From Pseudomonadota bacterium (lineage in GTDB: Bacteria; Pseudomonadota; Alphaproteobacteria; GCA-2731375), in NCBI GenBank assembly GCA_027623205.1, contig JAQBYC010000032.1, positions 1 to 41,848 of the forward strand: a stretch of 41,848 nucleotides of DNA. The letters run 5' to 3'. Made by a program: the position numbers and the translations under genes. How positions within the stretch are numbered: position 1 is the first letter of the stretch; each line of letters starts with the position of its first letter. Positions 24,188-33,804 of this stretch are shown here, piece after piece. The notes under the pieces are model-generated. The model made no database searches. It was given only the letters and a program-made list of their open reading frames with translations, and had not been told where the DNA came from.

Positions 24188-25147
24188 ATGGATACGGAAG
24201 AGATCAGCATAGGTATCGAGCAGCTTGTCGATCATCTGCGCGCCAATCAGTCAACTTCCGTAAACCTTGGCGATATCGCCGGTGTCACAGAAGTCTTGTT
24301 GGCGACCATGCGGCGCTATTTCAACTCGGTTGATACGACGCTGTATACCGAGTTCCGCGACCTATCTGAATATATTCAACGTGCCCGGAGCGAGATCTCG
24401 GAGCTGCGGCCAAATGATCTGAAGCAGGAAAAGATCCCCCGCGCCGGGTTGGAGTTGGAAGCGATTGTGGCTGCGACGGAAAATGCCACCGGCGCCATTA
24501 TGGATGCGGCGGAAGAGATCATGTCCGCCGATCCCGCCGCAGAAGAATTCGGCGATACCCTCAACGACGCCTGCATGCGGATCTTCGAGGCCTGCTCGTT
24601 CCAGGATATTACGGGACAGCGCATAACCAAGGTCGTCGCAACCCTGACCTATATCGAAGAACGTCTACACGGACTGCAGGATGCCTGGGGCCCTGATATC
24701 GCCGATGCCGAAGGCGACGTTGCCGACCAAGATGCGGCGCCCGACAGCGACCTGTTAAACGGCCCGGCTCTTGCCGGCGAAGGCATCCAACAGAATCAGG
24801 TTGACGACCTTCTTGCCGGCAACCCGGTGGCTGAGGAAGCTGTAGCCATCGAACCGGAGATGGTGCCGGAAGTTGAATCGCAACTGGCCATGGCGGAACC
24901 GCTTGATCGAGCGGAAAACCGCGCCGAACCGGAGGCGGAGGCCAACAGGAATGGCATTGATATCCTATCCAGCGGCAGCGAAATCATGGACCCGGCCCCA
25001 CCAGCGCCGAAAACGATGGCAAAAAAGGCCACGGCGAAGGTTCGGGACGCCAAACCTGACGAGCCGCAATTGGATGACATCGTCCCTTTGAAGGCCGATC
25101 CAAGCGACACCGCTAGCCAGGACGAGATCGACGCCTTATTCGACTAA
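24188..25147 (+). CDS. cheZ: CheY phosphatase CheZ
   Basis: This 319-residue protein has the long helical CheZ core and the catalytic segment SFQDITGQRITKV (about 137-149), whose first Gln (Q139) corresponds to the Gln that completes the CheY active site. A long acidic, Pro/Ala-rich linker follows. The C-terminus ends SQDEIDALFD, a short amphipathic helix of the kind that docks CheY; the linker carries a second similar segment, QNQVDDLLAG (about 202-211). The first ATG (24188) follows a GGGG stretch, and a TTG sits one codon earlier. It lies just after cheY, so the pair resets the chemotaxis signal. Confidence 0.9.
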   Translation: MDTEEISIGIEQLVDHLRANQSTSVNLGDIAGVTEVLLATMRRYFNSVDTTLYTEFRDLSEYIQRARSEISELRPNDLKQEKIPRAGLELEAIVAATENATGAIMDAAEEIMSADPAAEEFGDTLNDACMRIFEACSFQDITGQRITKVVATLTYIEERLHGLQDAWGPDIADAEGDVADQDAAPDSDLLNGPALAGEGIQQNQVDDLLAGNPVAEEAVAIEPEMVPEVESQLAMAEPLDRAENRAEPEAEANRNGIDILSSGSEIMDPAPPAPKTMAKKATAKVRDAKPDEPQLDDIVPLKADPSDTASQDEIDALFD

Positions 25148-25152
25148 ATTTC

Positions 25153-26025
25153 CTACCATTGCAGCCATGGCATTATTGCCGCCGGCTGTTCGCAGGCCTG
25201 TTCGGCAACGCTATTGACCTTGTCCTGATCCAATCCCCCATCCGGAGCAAGGGACAAGGCGTCGGCATGGATGCCGCCGGCAATCCAGATGGCAGCAATG
25301 CCGGCCTGCCGGGCGCCGCGAATATCGGTGGCCAAGGCATCGCCGATCATCACGGCACGAGCCCGTGGGATATCGGGGGCTTCCACGAACAGGCGGTCGA
25401 AAATGGCAGGAAACGGCTTGCCGAAACGCTGCACGGTCCCCCCTAGGTCTTCATACAATGCCGCCACGGCGCCGGCGCACTGGACCATCTGGTCGCCGCG
25501 CATGACCACGATGTCCGGGTTGGCACAAATCATCGGCAGGTCCCGCGCGACCGCCGCCGTCAAAAAACCACGGTAATCTTCGGCCTTATCCGCGTCATCA
25601 TCAAACAAACCGGTACAAATAATCATCTCGGCCGCTTCGATGGCGACTTCACGACCGCGACAGGCGTCCAGGGTCGGCCGGTTGCGTTCCGGACCAAGAT
25701 GAAAATAGGCCGGGCGGGCGTCCGCGCCCGAACCAACCGCGGTGGCCGCGACCGCGGTGGCCGCCGCCTCGCCCGAGGTCAACAGCCAGTCATACAAGGG
25801 CTCCGCCACGCCAAGCTCGGTCAAATGCTGGGTCACCGACGCACTGGGTCTGGGTACATTGGACAGCAACACCACCCTGGCGCGCCGTTGGCGCAGACGA
25901 CGAAGACAATCCAGGGCGCTGGGATAGGCCGATACCCCATCATGCACGACACCCCACAAATCGAAGATAAACAGGTCGTAGTCGTCGGCCATTTCGGCCA
26001 AGCCATCGATAATGGGAATGCTCAT
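25153..26025 (-). CDS. HAD-superfamily class IIA hydrolase (TIGR01459 type)
   Basis: This 290-residue protein has the HAD fold with class IIA cap. The nucleophile motif reads FDLWGVVHDG near residue 20; the second position after the Asp, often Asp in DxD phosphatases, is Trp, which is usual for this subfamily. Motif II is in VVLLSNVPRP, the Lys in FGKPFPAI, and motif III in MIGDALATDIRGARQAG. It probably dephosphorylates a small sugar- or nucleotide-phosphate. Its 3' end lies 5 bp from the convergent cheZ stop. The ATG at 26025 (MSIPII) was chosen for the family's usual length. Confidence 0.87.
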   Translation of the reverse strand: MSIPIIDGLAEMADDYDLFIFDLWGVVHDGVSAYPSALDCLRRLRQRRARVVLLSNVPRPSASVTQHLTELGVAEPLYDWLLTSGEAAATAVAATAVGSGADARPAYFHLGPERNRPTLDACRGREVAIEAAEMIICTGLFDDDADKAEDYRGFLTAAVARDLPMICANPDIVVMRGDQMVQCAGAVAALYEDLGGTVQRFGKPFPAIFDRLFVEAPDIPRARAVMIGDALATDIRGARQAGIAAIWIAGGIHADALSLAPDGGLDQDKVNSVAEQACEQPAAIMPWLQW

Positions 26026-26351
26026 ATATCGTCCGAATGCTGACGCCCTCTGACATGAGGGACGGTGACGGCATAACCGAGACATGCCGCCTTGTCCATA
26101 TCTGCGTCCGCGCCGGGGCCGTTCGCAGTGATACTGACAACCTGGACGGACAGCGGCGGCGACGGGCCGCCTGAACGGCGTCGGGTAACCCGCGCTGGAG
26201 GCGGCGATGGCAGACTTTGCCGAATGACCCCTTCAAAGCGGGGGACTTCACCGCTATATATGTTCAGCACGCGGTCTCGTTGGTGCGCTTTATGAGACGG
26301 GGACGGGTGGCGAATTTGTCTTAATCGGGTAACCAGCGGTGAAGTTGAGGC
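26026..26351. other. divergent intergenic region, no gene recognised
   Basis: The stretch separates the HAD hydrolase (minus) from the antiporter (plus) and must contain both promoters. It is GC-rich with a CGGCGG-type run near 26150-26200. A few short open frames occur, but none shows recognisable protein character or a good ribosome site. Confidence 0.5.
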
Positions 26352-27410
26352 ATGACGTATCTAATGGTTGCCGGTGGCTTGGTGCTGCTTCTGATCGGTG
26401 GTGACGCTCTGGTCCGTGGCGCCGTTACCCTGGCGCAGCGGTTGGCGGTGCCGCCGTTGGTTGTCGGACTGACCGTGGTGGCCTTTGGCACCTCATCGCC
26501 GGAGTTGGTGGTCAGCCTGGACGCGGTGCTGAGCGGAGTGCCGGAAATTGCCATAGGCAATGTGGTCGGTTCCAACATCGCCAACATTCTACTGGTTCTG
26601 GGCGTGCCGGCCATGATCTTTCCCATCGCCTGTGATGTCGAGGCTATTCGCCGGGACGGCGCCATCATGTTCGCGGTCACCGTTGGTTTCGTTGCCTTAT
26701 GCTGGAGCGGCCAAGTGTTGAATTGGCAGGGCGCCGTCATGACATCGTTGTTGTGTGGTTACTTGACCTGGTCCTATTTTTCAGGCCGCGCAAACCATGA
26801 CAGCACAGCCGAGACCATCGTCGACGAGATCGAGGGCATTGCCACCCGGCCGCATTCGACTTGGCTATCACTGACCTTCATCTTGGCCGGAATTGCCGGA
26901 TTGATCTACGGCTCTGATCTGCTGATACAGGGCGCCACGGCGCTGGCCATGGCCGCCGGTGTATCGGAGACCACAATTGGGTTGTCCTTGGTCGCGCTGG
27001 GAACGTCCCTGCCGGAATTGGCGACTTCGCTGGTCGCGGCCATCCGCCGTCACGGCGATGTGGCGATTGGCAATGTCGTAGGTTCCAACCTATTCAATAT
27101 TCTCGGCATCATGGGTATAACATCAATGGTGGCAGAGATACCCATACCTGACCAAATCATCTCCTACGATCTATGGATTATGCTGTCGGCCAGTATCCTG
27201 GTGACCCCGTTGGTGTTGTGCGGTCGTCCGATCAGCCGACGCTATGGCGCCTTTCTCACTCTCGCTTACGTAATTTATGTGCTGTCGCTGTATCACGGCC
27301 TATCGGAAACGCCTAAAAGTCAGGTCAAGCAGTCCAGTCAACCAGCATCGGAAATACAGAGCGCACAAATACTATCGATACCTGGCAAATCGATTGCGTT
27401 ACTTCGATGA
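26352..27410 (+). CDS. calcium/sodium antiporter (CaCA family, YrbG-like)
   Basis: This 352-residue membrane protein has about ten hydrophobic segments arranged as two inverted repeats. Each repeat has the alpha-repeat signature: FGTSSPELVVS with GNVVGSNIANILL in the first (about 45-85), and LGTSLPELATS with GNVVGSNLFNILG in the second (about 218-255). These motifs form the ion-binding sites of Na+/Ca2+ exchangers. It likely moves Ca2+ outward in exchange for Na+ or H+ across the inner membrane. The C-terminal tail after about 320 is hydrophilic and unremarkable. It is a single gene with no clear operon partner. Confidence 0.93.
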   Translation: MTYLMVAGGLVLLLIGGDALVRGAVTLAQRLAVPPLVVGLTVVAFGTSSPELVVSLDAVLSGVPEIAIGNVVGSNIANILLVLGVPAMIFPIACDVEAIRRDGAIMFAVTVGFVALCWSGQVLNWQGAVMTSLLCGYLTWSYFSGRANHDSTAETIVDEIEGIATRPHSTWLSLTFILAGIAGLIYGSDLLIQGATALAMAAGVSETTIGLSLVALGTSLPELATSLVAAIRRHGDVAIGNVVGSNLFNILGIMGITSMVAEIPIPDQIISYDLWIMLSASILVTPLVLCGRPISRRYGAFLTLAYVIYVLSLYHGLSETPKSQVKQSSQPASEIQSAQILSIPGKSIALLR

Positions 27411-27782
27411 TAGCTGAACCACGTCATTACTTGACATGGGATCGAATGGGCCTTGGAGTCTGCGGAGACTTGCCCGCAACTGAGGGTTTTTGTACACAGC
27501 CCGCTGATATCGCCAGTGTTAACGCAGTGGCTGCGTCAGTTTTCAGATATGGACTACGACCAATCTAGGCGCCTTTGAAATCTGCTTTTGAAATCAATAT
27601 ATTACGAATTGTGCCTATTTTTTAAGCAAAGAGGGCGAAGAGGCCGGATTCCGCCAATTAGTTGCTGCCGAGGAAGGCTTCCCCACATACTTATTCACAA
27701 GTTAGGTGGATATCGGGCGCCATTCATACTTGTTATGGTGAAGGACCATTGACGAATCGAGAAAGGCGCGGAAAATAGCCTT
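27411..27782. other. intergenic region between antiporter and uvrC
   Basis: This 372-bp stretch is more AT-rich than its surroundings and holds no supported gene. It contains a 5-bp hairpin AGTCT-GCGG-AGACT (27457-27470), a T-run after GAGGG near 27485, and a 6-bp hairpin at 27522-27536. A near-repeat TGAAATC occurs twice around 27577-27592. The uvrC promoter must lie here, but no confident -35/-10 pair was found. Confidence 0.5.
27522..27543 (+). terminator. possible terminator after the antiporter gene
   Basis: ACGCAG (27522-27527) pairs perfectly with CTGCGT (27531-27536) around the loop TGG, followed by CAGTTTT. The stem is short and the T-run weak, so it is only a candidate. Confidence 0.3.
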
Positions 27783-29750
27783 ATGGGAAAGGCCGACAAA
27801 CCAAATGCGCAGCCACTGGACCTGCCCTCGGACAGTCGGCCCGCCTCGGGTATTGACAATGGCCGCGAGGCTATCGTTAAGGCGCTGGTGACCATGCCGG
27901 CGGCACCCGGGGTCTACCGCATGGTGGCCCAGGATGGCGAAGTGCTATACGTGGGCAAGGCCAAGAATCTTAAGAACCGGGTACGCAACTACGCCCAGCC
28001 CGCCGGTCTGAATACGCGAACCCTGCGGATGATCGCGGAAACCCGTGCCATGGAGATTGTGACCACCCATACGGAAGTCGAAGCGCTATTACTGGAATCC
28101 AATCTGATCAAGCGTCTGCGTCCACGTTATAATATTCTGTTGCGGGACGACAAATCCTTCCCCTTCATCGTCATTACCGGCGATCATGAATGGCCGCAGT
28201 TGGCCAAGCATCGCGGCGCCCGCAATCGAAAAGGGGAATATTTCGGCCCCTTCGCCTCCGCCTCGTCCGTTAACCGCACTTTGAATACCCTGCAGAAGGC
28301 GTTTCCCCTGCGCTCCTGTTCCGACAGCATTTTTGCCTCGCGCACCCGACCCTGTCTGCAATATCAGATCCGCCGCTGCGCCGGCCCTTGTGTCGGCCGC
28401 ATCGACAAGGACAGCTATGCCGAACTGGTGACGGAGGCGCGGGATTTTCTATCCGGGCGCAGCCGCGAGATACAACATGGCCTATCTCAAAGAATGGAAG
28501 CCGCCAGCGCAGAATTGGCATTCGAGACCGCCGCCGTTTACCGCGACCGACTGCGCGCCCTGGCTCATGTTCAGGGCCACCAGGGCATCAACGTGGCCAG
28601 CGTGAGCGAGGCGGACGTCATCGCCATCCATATGGAGGGAGGGCAGAGCTGTATTCAGGTTTTCTTCTTTCGTGCTGGGCAAAATTGGGGCAACCGGGCC
28701 TATTTCCCTAGCCACGGACGCGAGCGAACATCGGCCGAGGTGATGGGCGCCTTCATCGGACAGTTCTATGATGACAAACCGCCGCCAAAGGAAGTTTTGC
28801 TCAACGAATGGCCGGAAAATCAAGAGCTGATCGCCGAGGCCCTGGGTGTCAAGGCCGCCCGCAAAATCCGCCTGCATCGCCCCGAACGGGGTCAACGGCG
28901 GGAACTGGTCAGCCATGCCCAAACCAATGCGCGGGAGGCCCTGGCCCGCCGCCTGGCCGAAAGCGCCTCGCAGCGCCGCCTGTTGGAGGCCGTTGCCGAG
29001 CTGTTCGCTTTGGACGGCCCGCCACGGCGCATCGAAGTTTATGACAACAGCCATATTATGGGCACCGACGCCATCGGCGCCATGATCGTGGCCGGGCCGG
29101 AGGGCTTTCAAAAAAACGCCTATCGAAAATTCAATATCAAGAACAGAGATCTTACCCCAGGTGATGACTACGGCATGATGCGGGAAGTACTGCACCGCCG
29201 TTTTGCCCGGCTGTTGAAAGCCCAGGCTGCGGCCGAGAGTTCCGGGAGTCCGGAAAGTTCCAGTGATGGCAGCGGAGAGGATGCCCGGATCGCCGGGGAA
29301 TGGCCCGATCTGGTCTTGATTGACGGCGGCTTGGGCCAGTTGACGGCGGTGCGGGATGTATTTGCCGATCTGGGTGTAACCGGCGTCGCCCTGGCCGCTA
29401 TCGCGAAGGGGCCGGACCGCAATGCCGGCTTAGAGCGGATCCACCTGCCCGACAAGCCAGAGATTTCGTTGCCGCCGCGCAGCCCGGTACTGTATTTTCT
29501 GCAGCGCCTGCGGGATGAATCCCACCGCTTCGCCATCGGTACACACCGGGCGCGGCGGGCCAAGCGGATGGACCGCTCTGCGCTGGACAGCATTGCGGGA
29601 ATCGGCCCCGGCCGCAAGCGGGCTCTGTTGAACCATTTCGGCTCTGCCAGGGCGGTGGAAACCGCCGGACTGACAGATCTGGAAAGCGTCCACGGCATCT
29701 CCAAAGCCGTTGCGCAAAAAATTTATGACTTCTTTCACCCCGAAGCGTAA
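27783..29750 (+). CDS. uvrC: excinuclease ABC subunit C
   Basis: This 655-residue protein matches UvrC, the dual-incision nuclease of nucleotide excision repair. It has the N-terminal GIY-YIG domain (PGVYRM then [16 protein letters not shown], about 40-75). A Cys-rich linker follows ([17 protein letters not shown] near 190), then a UVR region, and the RNase H-like endonuclease domain ([12 protein letters not shown] near 418 and [10 protein letters not shown] near 515). The C-terminal helix-hairpin-helix motifs are in [16 protein letters not shown] and [12 protein letters not shown]. An insertion of Ser/Gly-rich residues (about 485-500) lies before the last part. pgsA follows 67 bp downstream, a common neighbour in alphaproteobacteria. 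Confidence 0.97.
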   Translation: MGKADKPNAQPLDLPSDSRPASGIDNGREAIVKALVTMPAAPGVYRMVAQDGEVLYVGKAKNLKNRVRNYAQPAGLNTRTLRMIAETRAMEIVTTHTEVEALLLESNLIKRLRPRYNILLRDDKSFPFIVITGDHEWPQLAKHRGARNRKGEYFGPFASASSVNRTLNTLQKAFPLRSCSDSIFASRTRPCLQYQIRRCAGPCVGRIDKDSYAELVTEARDFLSGRSREIQHGLSQRMEAASAELAFETAAVYRDRLRALAHVQGHQGINVASVSEADVIAIHMEGGQSCIQVFFFRAGQNWGNRAYFPSHGRERTSAEVMGAFIGQFYDDKPPPKEVLLNEWPENQELIAEALGVKAARKIRLHRPERGQRRELVSHAQTNAREALARRLAESASQRRLLEAVAELFALDGPPRRIEVYDNSHIMGTDAIGAMIVAGPEGFQKNAYRKFNIKNRDLTPGDDYGMMREVLHRRFARLLKAQAAAESSGSPESSSDGSGEDARIAGEWPDLVLIDGGLGQLTAVRDVFADLGVTGVALAAIAKGPDRNAGLERIHLPDKPEISLPPRSPVLYFLQRLRDESHRFAIGTHRARRAKRMDRSALDSIAGIGPGRKRALLNHFGSARAVETAGLTDLESVHGISKAVAQKIYDFFHPEA

Positions 29751-29817
29751 GCGGATGCTTTCACCATGGCGCTAAATCCCTATACTCAACTGCCCGCGGG
29801 AACTGCGGTTTGAGGAA

Positions 29818-30408
29818 ATGATCACCACCATACCAAATCTCTTGACCCTGTCGCGGATCCTGGCCATTCCCGCCTTGATCGGCGCGTTTTATTTGACCGC
29901 GCCGCTGTCAAATTGGCTGGCCTTTGCCATTTTTACCGCCGCCGGCATCACCGATATTCTGGATGGCTATCTGGCGCGTAGCCGGGGCGAGGAAAGCGGC
30001 CTGGGGCGGTTTCTCGACCCGGTTGCCGATAAGCTTCTGGTGGCCGCCACCCTGTTGATGTTGGTCCACGTGGGGCGGATTGGCGAATGGACGATCCTAC
30101 CGGCGGTGGTGATCCTGTGCCGGGAGATTTTGGTCTCCGGCCTGCGGGAGTTTCTGGCCGAACTGCGGGTCAGCGTCCCGGTCAGCCGGGTTGCGAAATG
30201 GAAGACCGCAATGCAGATGGTGGCGATCGGTTTCCTGATCGTCGGCGATGCCGGCTGGGATCTCATTCCGGTGATGGAAGTCGGCCGTTTGGGCATGTGG
30301 CTGGCTGCCTTGTTCACCATCTATACCGGCTATGACTACCTGCAGGCCGGGTTGCAACATGTCACAACCGGCACGGCGCGCGATGGTGATGGAGCGGATA
30401 GATCATGA
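29818..30408 (+). CDS. pgsA: CDP-diacylglycerol--glycerol-3-phosphate 3-phosphatidyltransferase
   Basis: This 196-residue inner-membrane enzyme makes phosphatidylglycerol phosphate from CDP-diacylglycerol. The CDP-alcohol phosphatidyltransferase signature D-G-x2-A-R-x8-G-x3-D-x3-D is complete (DGYLARSR ... GRFLDPVADK, residues about 49-72), and there are four to five hydrophobic segments. GAGG lies just before the ATG. Downstream, mobB begins within about 14 bp of its stop, so it heads or belongs to the molybdenum cofactor operon. The ending (TGTARDGDGADRS) is hydrophilic. Confidence 0.96.
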   Translation: MITTIPNLLTLSRILAIPALIGAFYLTAPLSNWLAFAIFTAAGITDILDGYLARSRGEESGLGRFLDPVADKLLVAATLLMLVHVGRIGEWTILPAVVILCREILVSGLREFLAELRVSVPVSRVAKWKTAMQMVAIGFLIVGDAGWDLIPVMEVGRLGMWLAALFTIYTGYDYLQAGLQHVTTGTARDGDGADRS

Positions 30409-30421
30409 AAGTGGGTGGATC

Positions 30422-30931
30422 TTGAAGGTCTTGGGCCTAACGGGATGGAGCGGCGCCGGCAAGACAACGCTGCTCAGTTTGCTCATACCGGAACTGGCCG
30501 CAAGGGGGCTGAGCGTATCCACCATCAAGCATGCCCATCACACCTTCGATGTCGATACGCCAGGCAAGGATTCCTATCGCCATCGCGAAGCGGGCGCCAC
30601 GGAGGTATTGATCGCCTCTGCCGCGCGCTGGGTTCTGATGCATGAAAACCGTGGCGCGGCCGAACTCAAACTCGAGGCCTTGCTGGCCAACCTGACGCCG
30701 GTTGACCTCGTTCTAGTGGAAGGCTTCAAGGGGGAAGGCCATCAGAAGATCGAGGTGCATCGCAAGGGATTGAACAAACCATTGTTATGCCGCAACGATA
30801 AGAGTTTTATTGCCCTGGCCGCCAATTACCGGCCGGCGGATTTGGATTTGCCGCTGCTCGATCTGGATGATGTGCGGGCGCTGGCCGATTTCGTTGTCGA
30901 ATATTGCCGAAACGAGCGCGCGCCATCATGA
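30422..30931 (+). CDS. mobB: molybdopterin-guanine dinucleotide biosynthesis protein MobB
   Basis: This protein of about 169 residues is a small P-loop GTPase (GWSGAGKTTLL near residue 6). It shows the family's TIKHAHHTFDVDTPGKDSYRH segment and VLVEGFKGEGHQKIEVHR. It assists MobA in attaching GMP to molybdopterin. The start is set at TTG 30422, which gives the expected N-terminus MKVLGLTGWSG; an upstream in-frame ATG at 30389 would add 11 residues. Its stop overlaps the moeA start as ATGA, indicating translational coupling. Confidence 0.9.
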   Translation: MKVLGLTGWSGAGKTTLLSLLIPELAARGLSVSTIKHAHHTFDVDTPGKDSYRHREAGATEVLIASAARWVLMHENRGAAELKLEALLANLTPVDLVLVEGFKGEGHQKIEVHRKGLNKPLLCRNDKSFIALAANYRPADLDLPLLDLDDVRALADFVVEYCRNERAPS

Positions 30932-32190
30932 ACCAGCTCGCCGACGACTGTTTCAATCAGGCCGATGATCTGATGTCCATGGCAACGGCCTTGGCGATCC
31001 TGCGACAGCGAATCGTAACGGTAACCCAGGACAAACTGGAACAAATACCCCTGGCCCGGGCCCTGGGGCGCATACTGGCCCAGGATGTCACCTCGGGCCT
31101 TGATGTCCCGCCGCATGATAATTCAGCCGTCGATGGGTACGCCGTACGCCATGACGATCTGGTCGCGAATGGACCGTCCCGCCTGCCGGTTCTGGGCCGG
31201 TCTGCCGCCGGCCATCCCCATGGCGCGCGCCTTGCAGCGGGCCAGGCGGTGCGGATATTTACCGGCGCCGTCATGCCCGAAGGGGCCGACACCGTGGTGA
31301 TGCAGGAGGATGCGGTACGGGCGGAAGACTACATCACGATCCCGCCGGGCCTGGCCCTGGGCGCCAACCGGCGCCACAAAGGCGAGGATACCAAACGGGG
31401 CGATGTGGTGCTGGCGCGCGGCCGGCGCCTGCGTCCCCAGGACCTGGGTCTGGCGGCCTCGGTCGGACAGGCGGATCTAAGTCTTTACCGGCCGCTGCGG
31501 GTGGCGGTATTTTCCACGGGCGATGAATTGGCCGAGCCTGGGGCGAGACTGCCCACTGGCGCAATTTATGACGCCAACCGCTACATCCTGACGGCACTCA
31601 TTGCCGGTCTGGGGGCGAATGTGTCTGATCTGGGCATTCTGTCCGACGATGCCGCCGCGGTACGCGAGGGCCTGAGCGCGGCAGCCACCAGCCACGATTT
31701 GTTGTTGACCTCCGGCGGCGTGTCGGTGGGTGACGAGGATCATGTGCGCGGCGCGGTGGAGGCGCTGGGCCACCTGCATTTCTGGCGCCTGGCGATCAAG
31801 CCGGGACGGCCGCTGGCCTTGGGGCAGGTCGGGAAGGCGGCGTTTGTCGGCCTGCCGGGAAACCCGGTGGCAGCCATGGTGTGCTTTCTGCGCTTTGCCC
31901 GGCCCTTGATCCTGGGTCTGGCCGGCGCTGTGGATCTAGATCCGGTGCTCTATCGTGTGACGTCTGATTTTGACTATCAGAAAAAGGCCGGACGCCGGGA
32001 ATGGCTGCGGGCCCGGCTCGAGAGACAGGAAGATGGCGGGCCTAGGGCCGTATTGTTCCGGCCCCAGGGCTCGGGCATCATCAGTTCCCTGGTGCAGACC
32101 CATGGCCTGGTCGAAATCGCCGAGGATGTAACACAGGTGAAGATCGGGGAGCTGGTTGATTTCTTACCCTTTGACGAGGTGACCTCATGA
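30928..32190 (+). CDS. moeA: molybdopterin molybdenumtransferase MoeA
   Basis: This 420-residue protein is MoeA, which inserts molybdate into adenylylated molybdopterin. The N-terminal part carries PPHDNSAVDGYAV and the mid region TGAVMPEGADTVVMQED. The MoCF-binding domain shows FSTGDELAEPG, DANRY and LTSGGVSVGDEDHV, followed by GLPGNPVAAMV and the C-terminal beta domain (REWLRARL). The ATG overlaps the mobB stop by four bases, and its own stop overlaps the moaD start by four bases (32187-32190), so three genes are coupled. Confidence 0.96.
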   Translation: MNQLADDCFNQADDLMSMATALAILRQRIVTVTQDKLEQIPLARALGRILAQDVTSGLDVPPHDNSAVDGYAVRHDDLVANGPSRLPVLGRSAAGHPHGARLAAGQAVRIFTGAVMPEGADTVVMQEDAVRAEDYITIPPGLALGANRRHKGEDTKRGDVVLARGRRLRPQDLGLAASVGQADLSLYRPLRVAVFSTGDELAEPGARLPTGAIYDANRYILTALIAGLGANVSDLGILSDDAAAVREGLSAAATSHDLLLTSGGVSVGDEDHVRGAVEALGHLHFWRLAIKPGRPLALGQVGKAAFVGLPGNPVAAMVCFLRFARPLILGLAGAVDLDPVLYRVTSDFDYQKKAGRREWLRARLERQEDGGPRAVLFRPQGSGIISSLVQTHGLVEIAEDVTQVKIGELVDFLPFDEVTS

Positions 32191-32438
32191 AGTTGCTGTA
32201 TTTTTCATGGATACGCGATCGGATTGGGATGGGGGAGGAAACCGTGCAGCCCCCCGATGATGTCGCCACCGTCGGTCAGTTGGTCGCCTGGCTGGCGCGG
32301 CAATCCGGTGGCCATGCTGAAGCCTTCGCCGATCCCGCGATTGTGTGCTGCGCCGTCAATCAGGAATTTGCCAAGATGGAGGAGGCTGTGGGCGCGAACG
32401 ACGAGGTGGCCTTCTTTCCCCCGGTCACCGGTGGTTGA
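32187..32438 (+). CDS. moaD: molybdopterin synthase sulfur-carrier subunit MoaD
   Basis: This 83-residue protein has the ubiquitin-like fold and ends in the Gly-Gly tail (PPVTGG) that is thiocarboxylated by MoeB and feeds sulfur to MoaE. The N-terminus KLLYFSWIRDRIG and the ending NDEVAFFPPVTGG are typical. It starts within the moeA stop (ATGA overlap) and moaE follows 34 bp later, so it is translated as part of the same cofactor operon. Confidence 0.96.
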   Translation: MKLLYFSWIRDRIGMGEETVQPPDDVATVGQLVAWLARQSGGHAEAFADPAIVCCAVNQEFAKMEEAVGANDEVAFFPPVTGG

Positions 32439-32472
32439 AGCCGGCTATGTATCCGACAGCCAAGGCGATCCG

Positions 32473-32952
32473 ATGATCAAGGTGCAAGAGCAAGATTTCG
32501 ACGTTGGCGCCGAATTGGCGGCCTTGACCCGGGGCCGCACGGACGTTGGCGCCGTGGCTTCCTTCATCGGCCTGGTGCGTGATGTGGCCGGTCCCGGCGC
32601 ATTGTCTGCGATGACCCTCGAACATTATCCCGGCATGACCGAGCGGCAACTGGCACAGCTGGAGGCGCAGGCGCTGGACCGCTGGCCCCTGGACCGGGTG
32701 CTGATCATTCATCGTTTCGGCCGCTTGCAACCAGGGCAACAGATCGTGCTGTGCGCCGCGACGTCCGCGCACCGCGAGGCGGCGTTCGAGGCCTGCGCCT
32801 TCCTGATGGATTGGCTGAAGACCAAGGCGCCTTTCTGGAAGCTGGAGGAAGTCGGTGATGAGGCCCATTGGGTCGCGGCGCGTCAAGATGACGAGGATGC
32901 GGCGGCGCGCTGGCAAACCGATCGATCCGAAACTCGTGAAAACGAATCATAA
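32473..32952 (+). CDS. moaE: molybdopterin synthase catalytic subunit MoaE
   Basis: This 159-residue protein forms the catalytic subunit that converts precursor Z to molybdopterin with MoaD. Signatures are GAVASFIGLVRD near residue 32, EHYPGM, RFGRLQPG and the active-site KTKAPFWKLE near 117. The ATG at 32473 has AAGG nearby; a GTG about 14 codons upstream overlaps moaD and is less likely. It is the last gene of the cofactor group; the SDR gene follows 25 bp downstream and may be co-transcribed. Confidence 0.95.
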   Translation: MIKVQEQDFDVGAELAALTRGRTDVGAVASFIGLVRDVAGPGALSAMTLEHYPGMTERQLAQLEAQALDRWPLDRVLIIHRFGRLQPGQQIVLCAATSAHREAAFEACAFLMDWLKTKAPFWKLEEVGDEAHWVAARQDDEDAAARWQTDRSETRENES

Positions 32953-32977
32953 AAAAACAGGTAGAAGGAAAATAGCC

Positions 32978-33754
32978 ATGGCGTATCAAGCATTCGATCT
33001 TAGCGGCAAGGTCGCCCTGGTAACGGGCGGCAACAGCGGCATTGGCCTTGGCTTTGCCGATGCCATGGCCCAAGCCGGCGCCGGCGTCTGTATTTGGGGT
33101 ACGAACGCGGACAAGAACGCCGTCGCTCTGGAACAATTGCTGCGTCATGGCGGCAAGGCCATGGCGCAGATATGCAATGTTGCGGACCAAGCGGCAGTCG
33201 CTGCGTCCTTCGCCGAGACTCTGGCGCATTTCGGAAGGGTGGATAGTTGTTTTGCCAACGCGGGTGTCTCGGGGCGGGCCGCGAATGCAACCTTCATGGA
33301 AATGCCGGCAGAAGAATGGCGCCGCGTCATGGACGTCAACCTGGATGGCGCGTTTTTCACCTTGCAGGCGGCGGCCCGCCATATGACCGAACGGGAAGGC
33401 GGCGGCCGTCTGATCGGCACGGCGTCTCTAGCCGCCATCGAAGCGTCGCCCCGAAGCGTCCATTACGCCGCCACCAAGGGCGCCTTGATCTCCATGATGA
33501 TCTCGTTATCGGTGGGTCTGGCGCGCTATGGCATCACCGCCAACTCGGTGCTGCCCGGCTGGATTGAAACACCGATGACCAATGCGGCTTTTGGCTGGGA
33601 CAAATTCGCCGATGCGGTGAAGCCGCGTATTCCGGCCCGCCGGTGGGGTACGAAGGAGGATTTTGGCGGCGTCGCCGTGTACCTAGCCTCGGACGCCTCG
33701 GCCTATCATTCCGGTGACACCTTCATCATCGACGGCGCCTACAACAAGTTTTAG
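32978..33754 (+). CDS. SDR family oxidoreductase
   Basis: This 258-residue classical short-chain dehydrogenase has the Rossmann motif TGGNSGIG (about 16-23), NAGVSG near 90, the catalytic Ser in GTASLAA, and the YxxxK pair in HYAATKG. The C-terminal PGWIETPM and YHSGDTFIIDGAYN segments are normal for the family. It probably oxidises or reduces an alcohol/ketone with NAD(P)(H), though the substrate cannot be told. An AGAAGGAA site precedes the ATG. It sits after moaE and may be a passenger of that operon. Confidence 0.9.
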   Translation: MAYQAFDLSGKVALVTGGNSGIGLGFADAMAQAGAGVCIWGTNADKNAVALEQLLRHGGKAMAQICNVADQAAVAASFAETLAHFGRVDSCFANAGVSGRAANATFMEMPAEEWRRVMDVNLDGAFFTLQAAARHMTEREGGGRLIGTASLAAIEASPRSVHYAATKGALISMMISLSVGLARYGITANSVLPGWIETPMTNAAFGWDKFADAVKPRIPARRWGTKEDFGGVAVYLASDASAYHSGDTFIIDGAYNKF

Positions 33755-33804
33755 GCGCCGGACGTCCGGATCTTCGCCAGACCTTTGAGTGCGGCGCCAG
33801 CCCT

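Noticed and set aside
26022-26270. 82-codon minus-strand frame upstream of the HAD hydrolase
   Set aside because: No ribosome site of note, no protein-like character, and it sits in the divergent promoter region.
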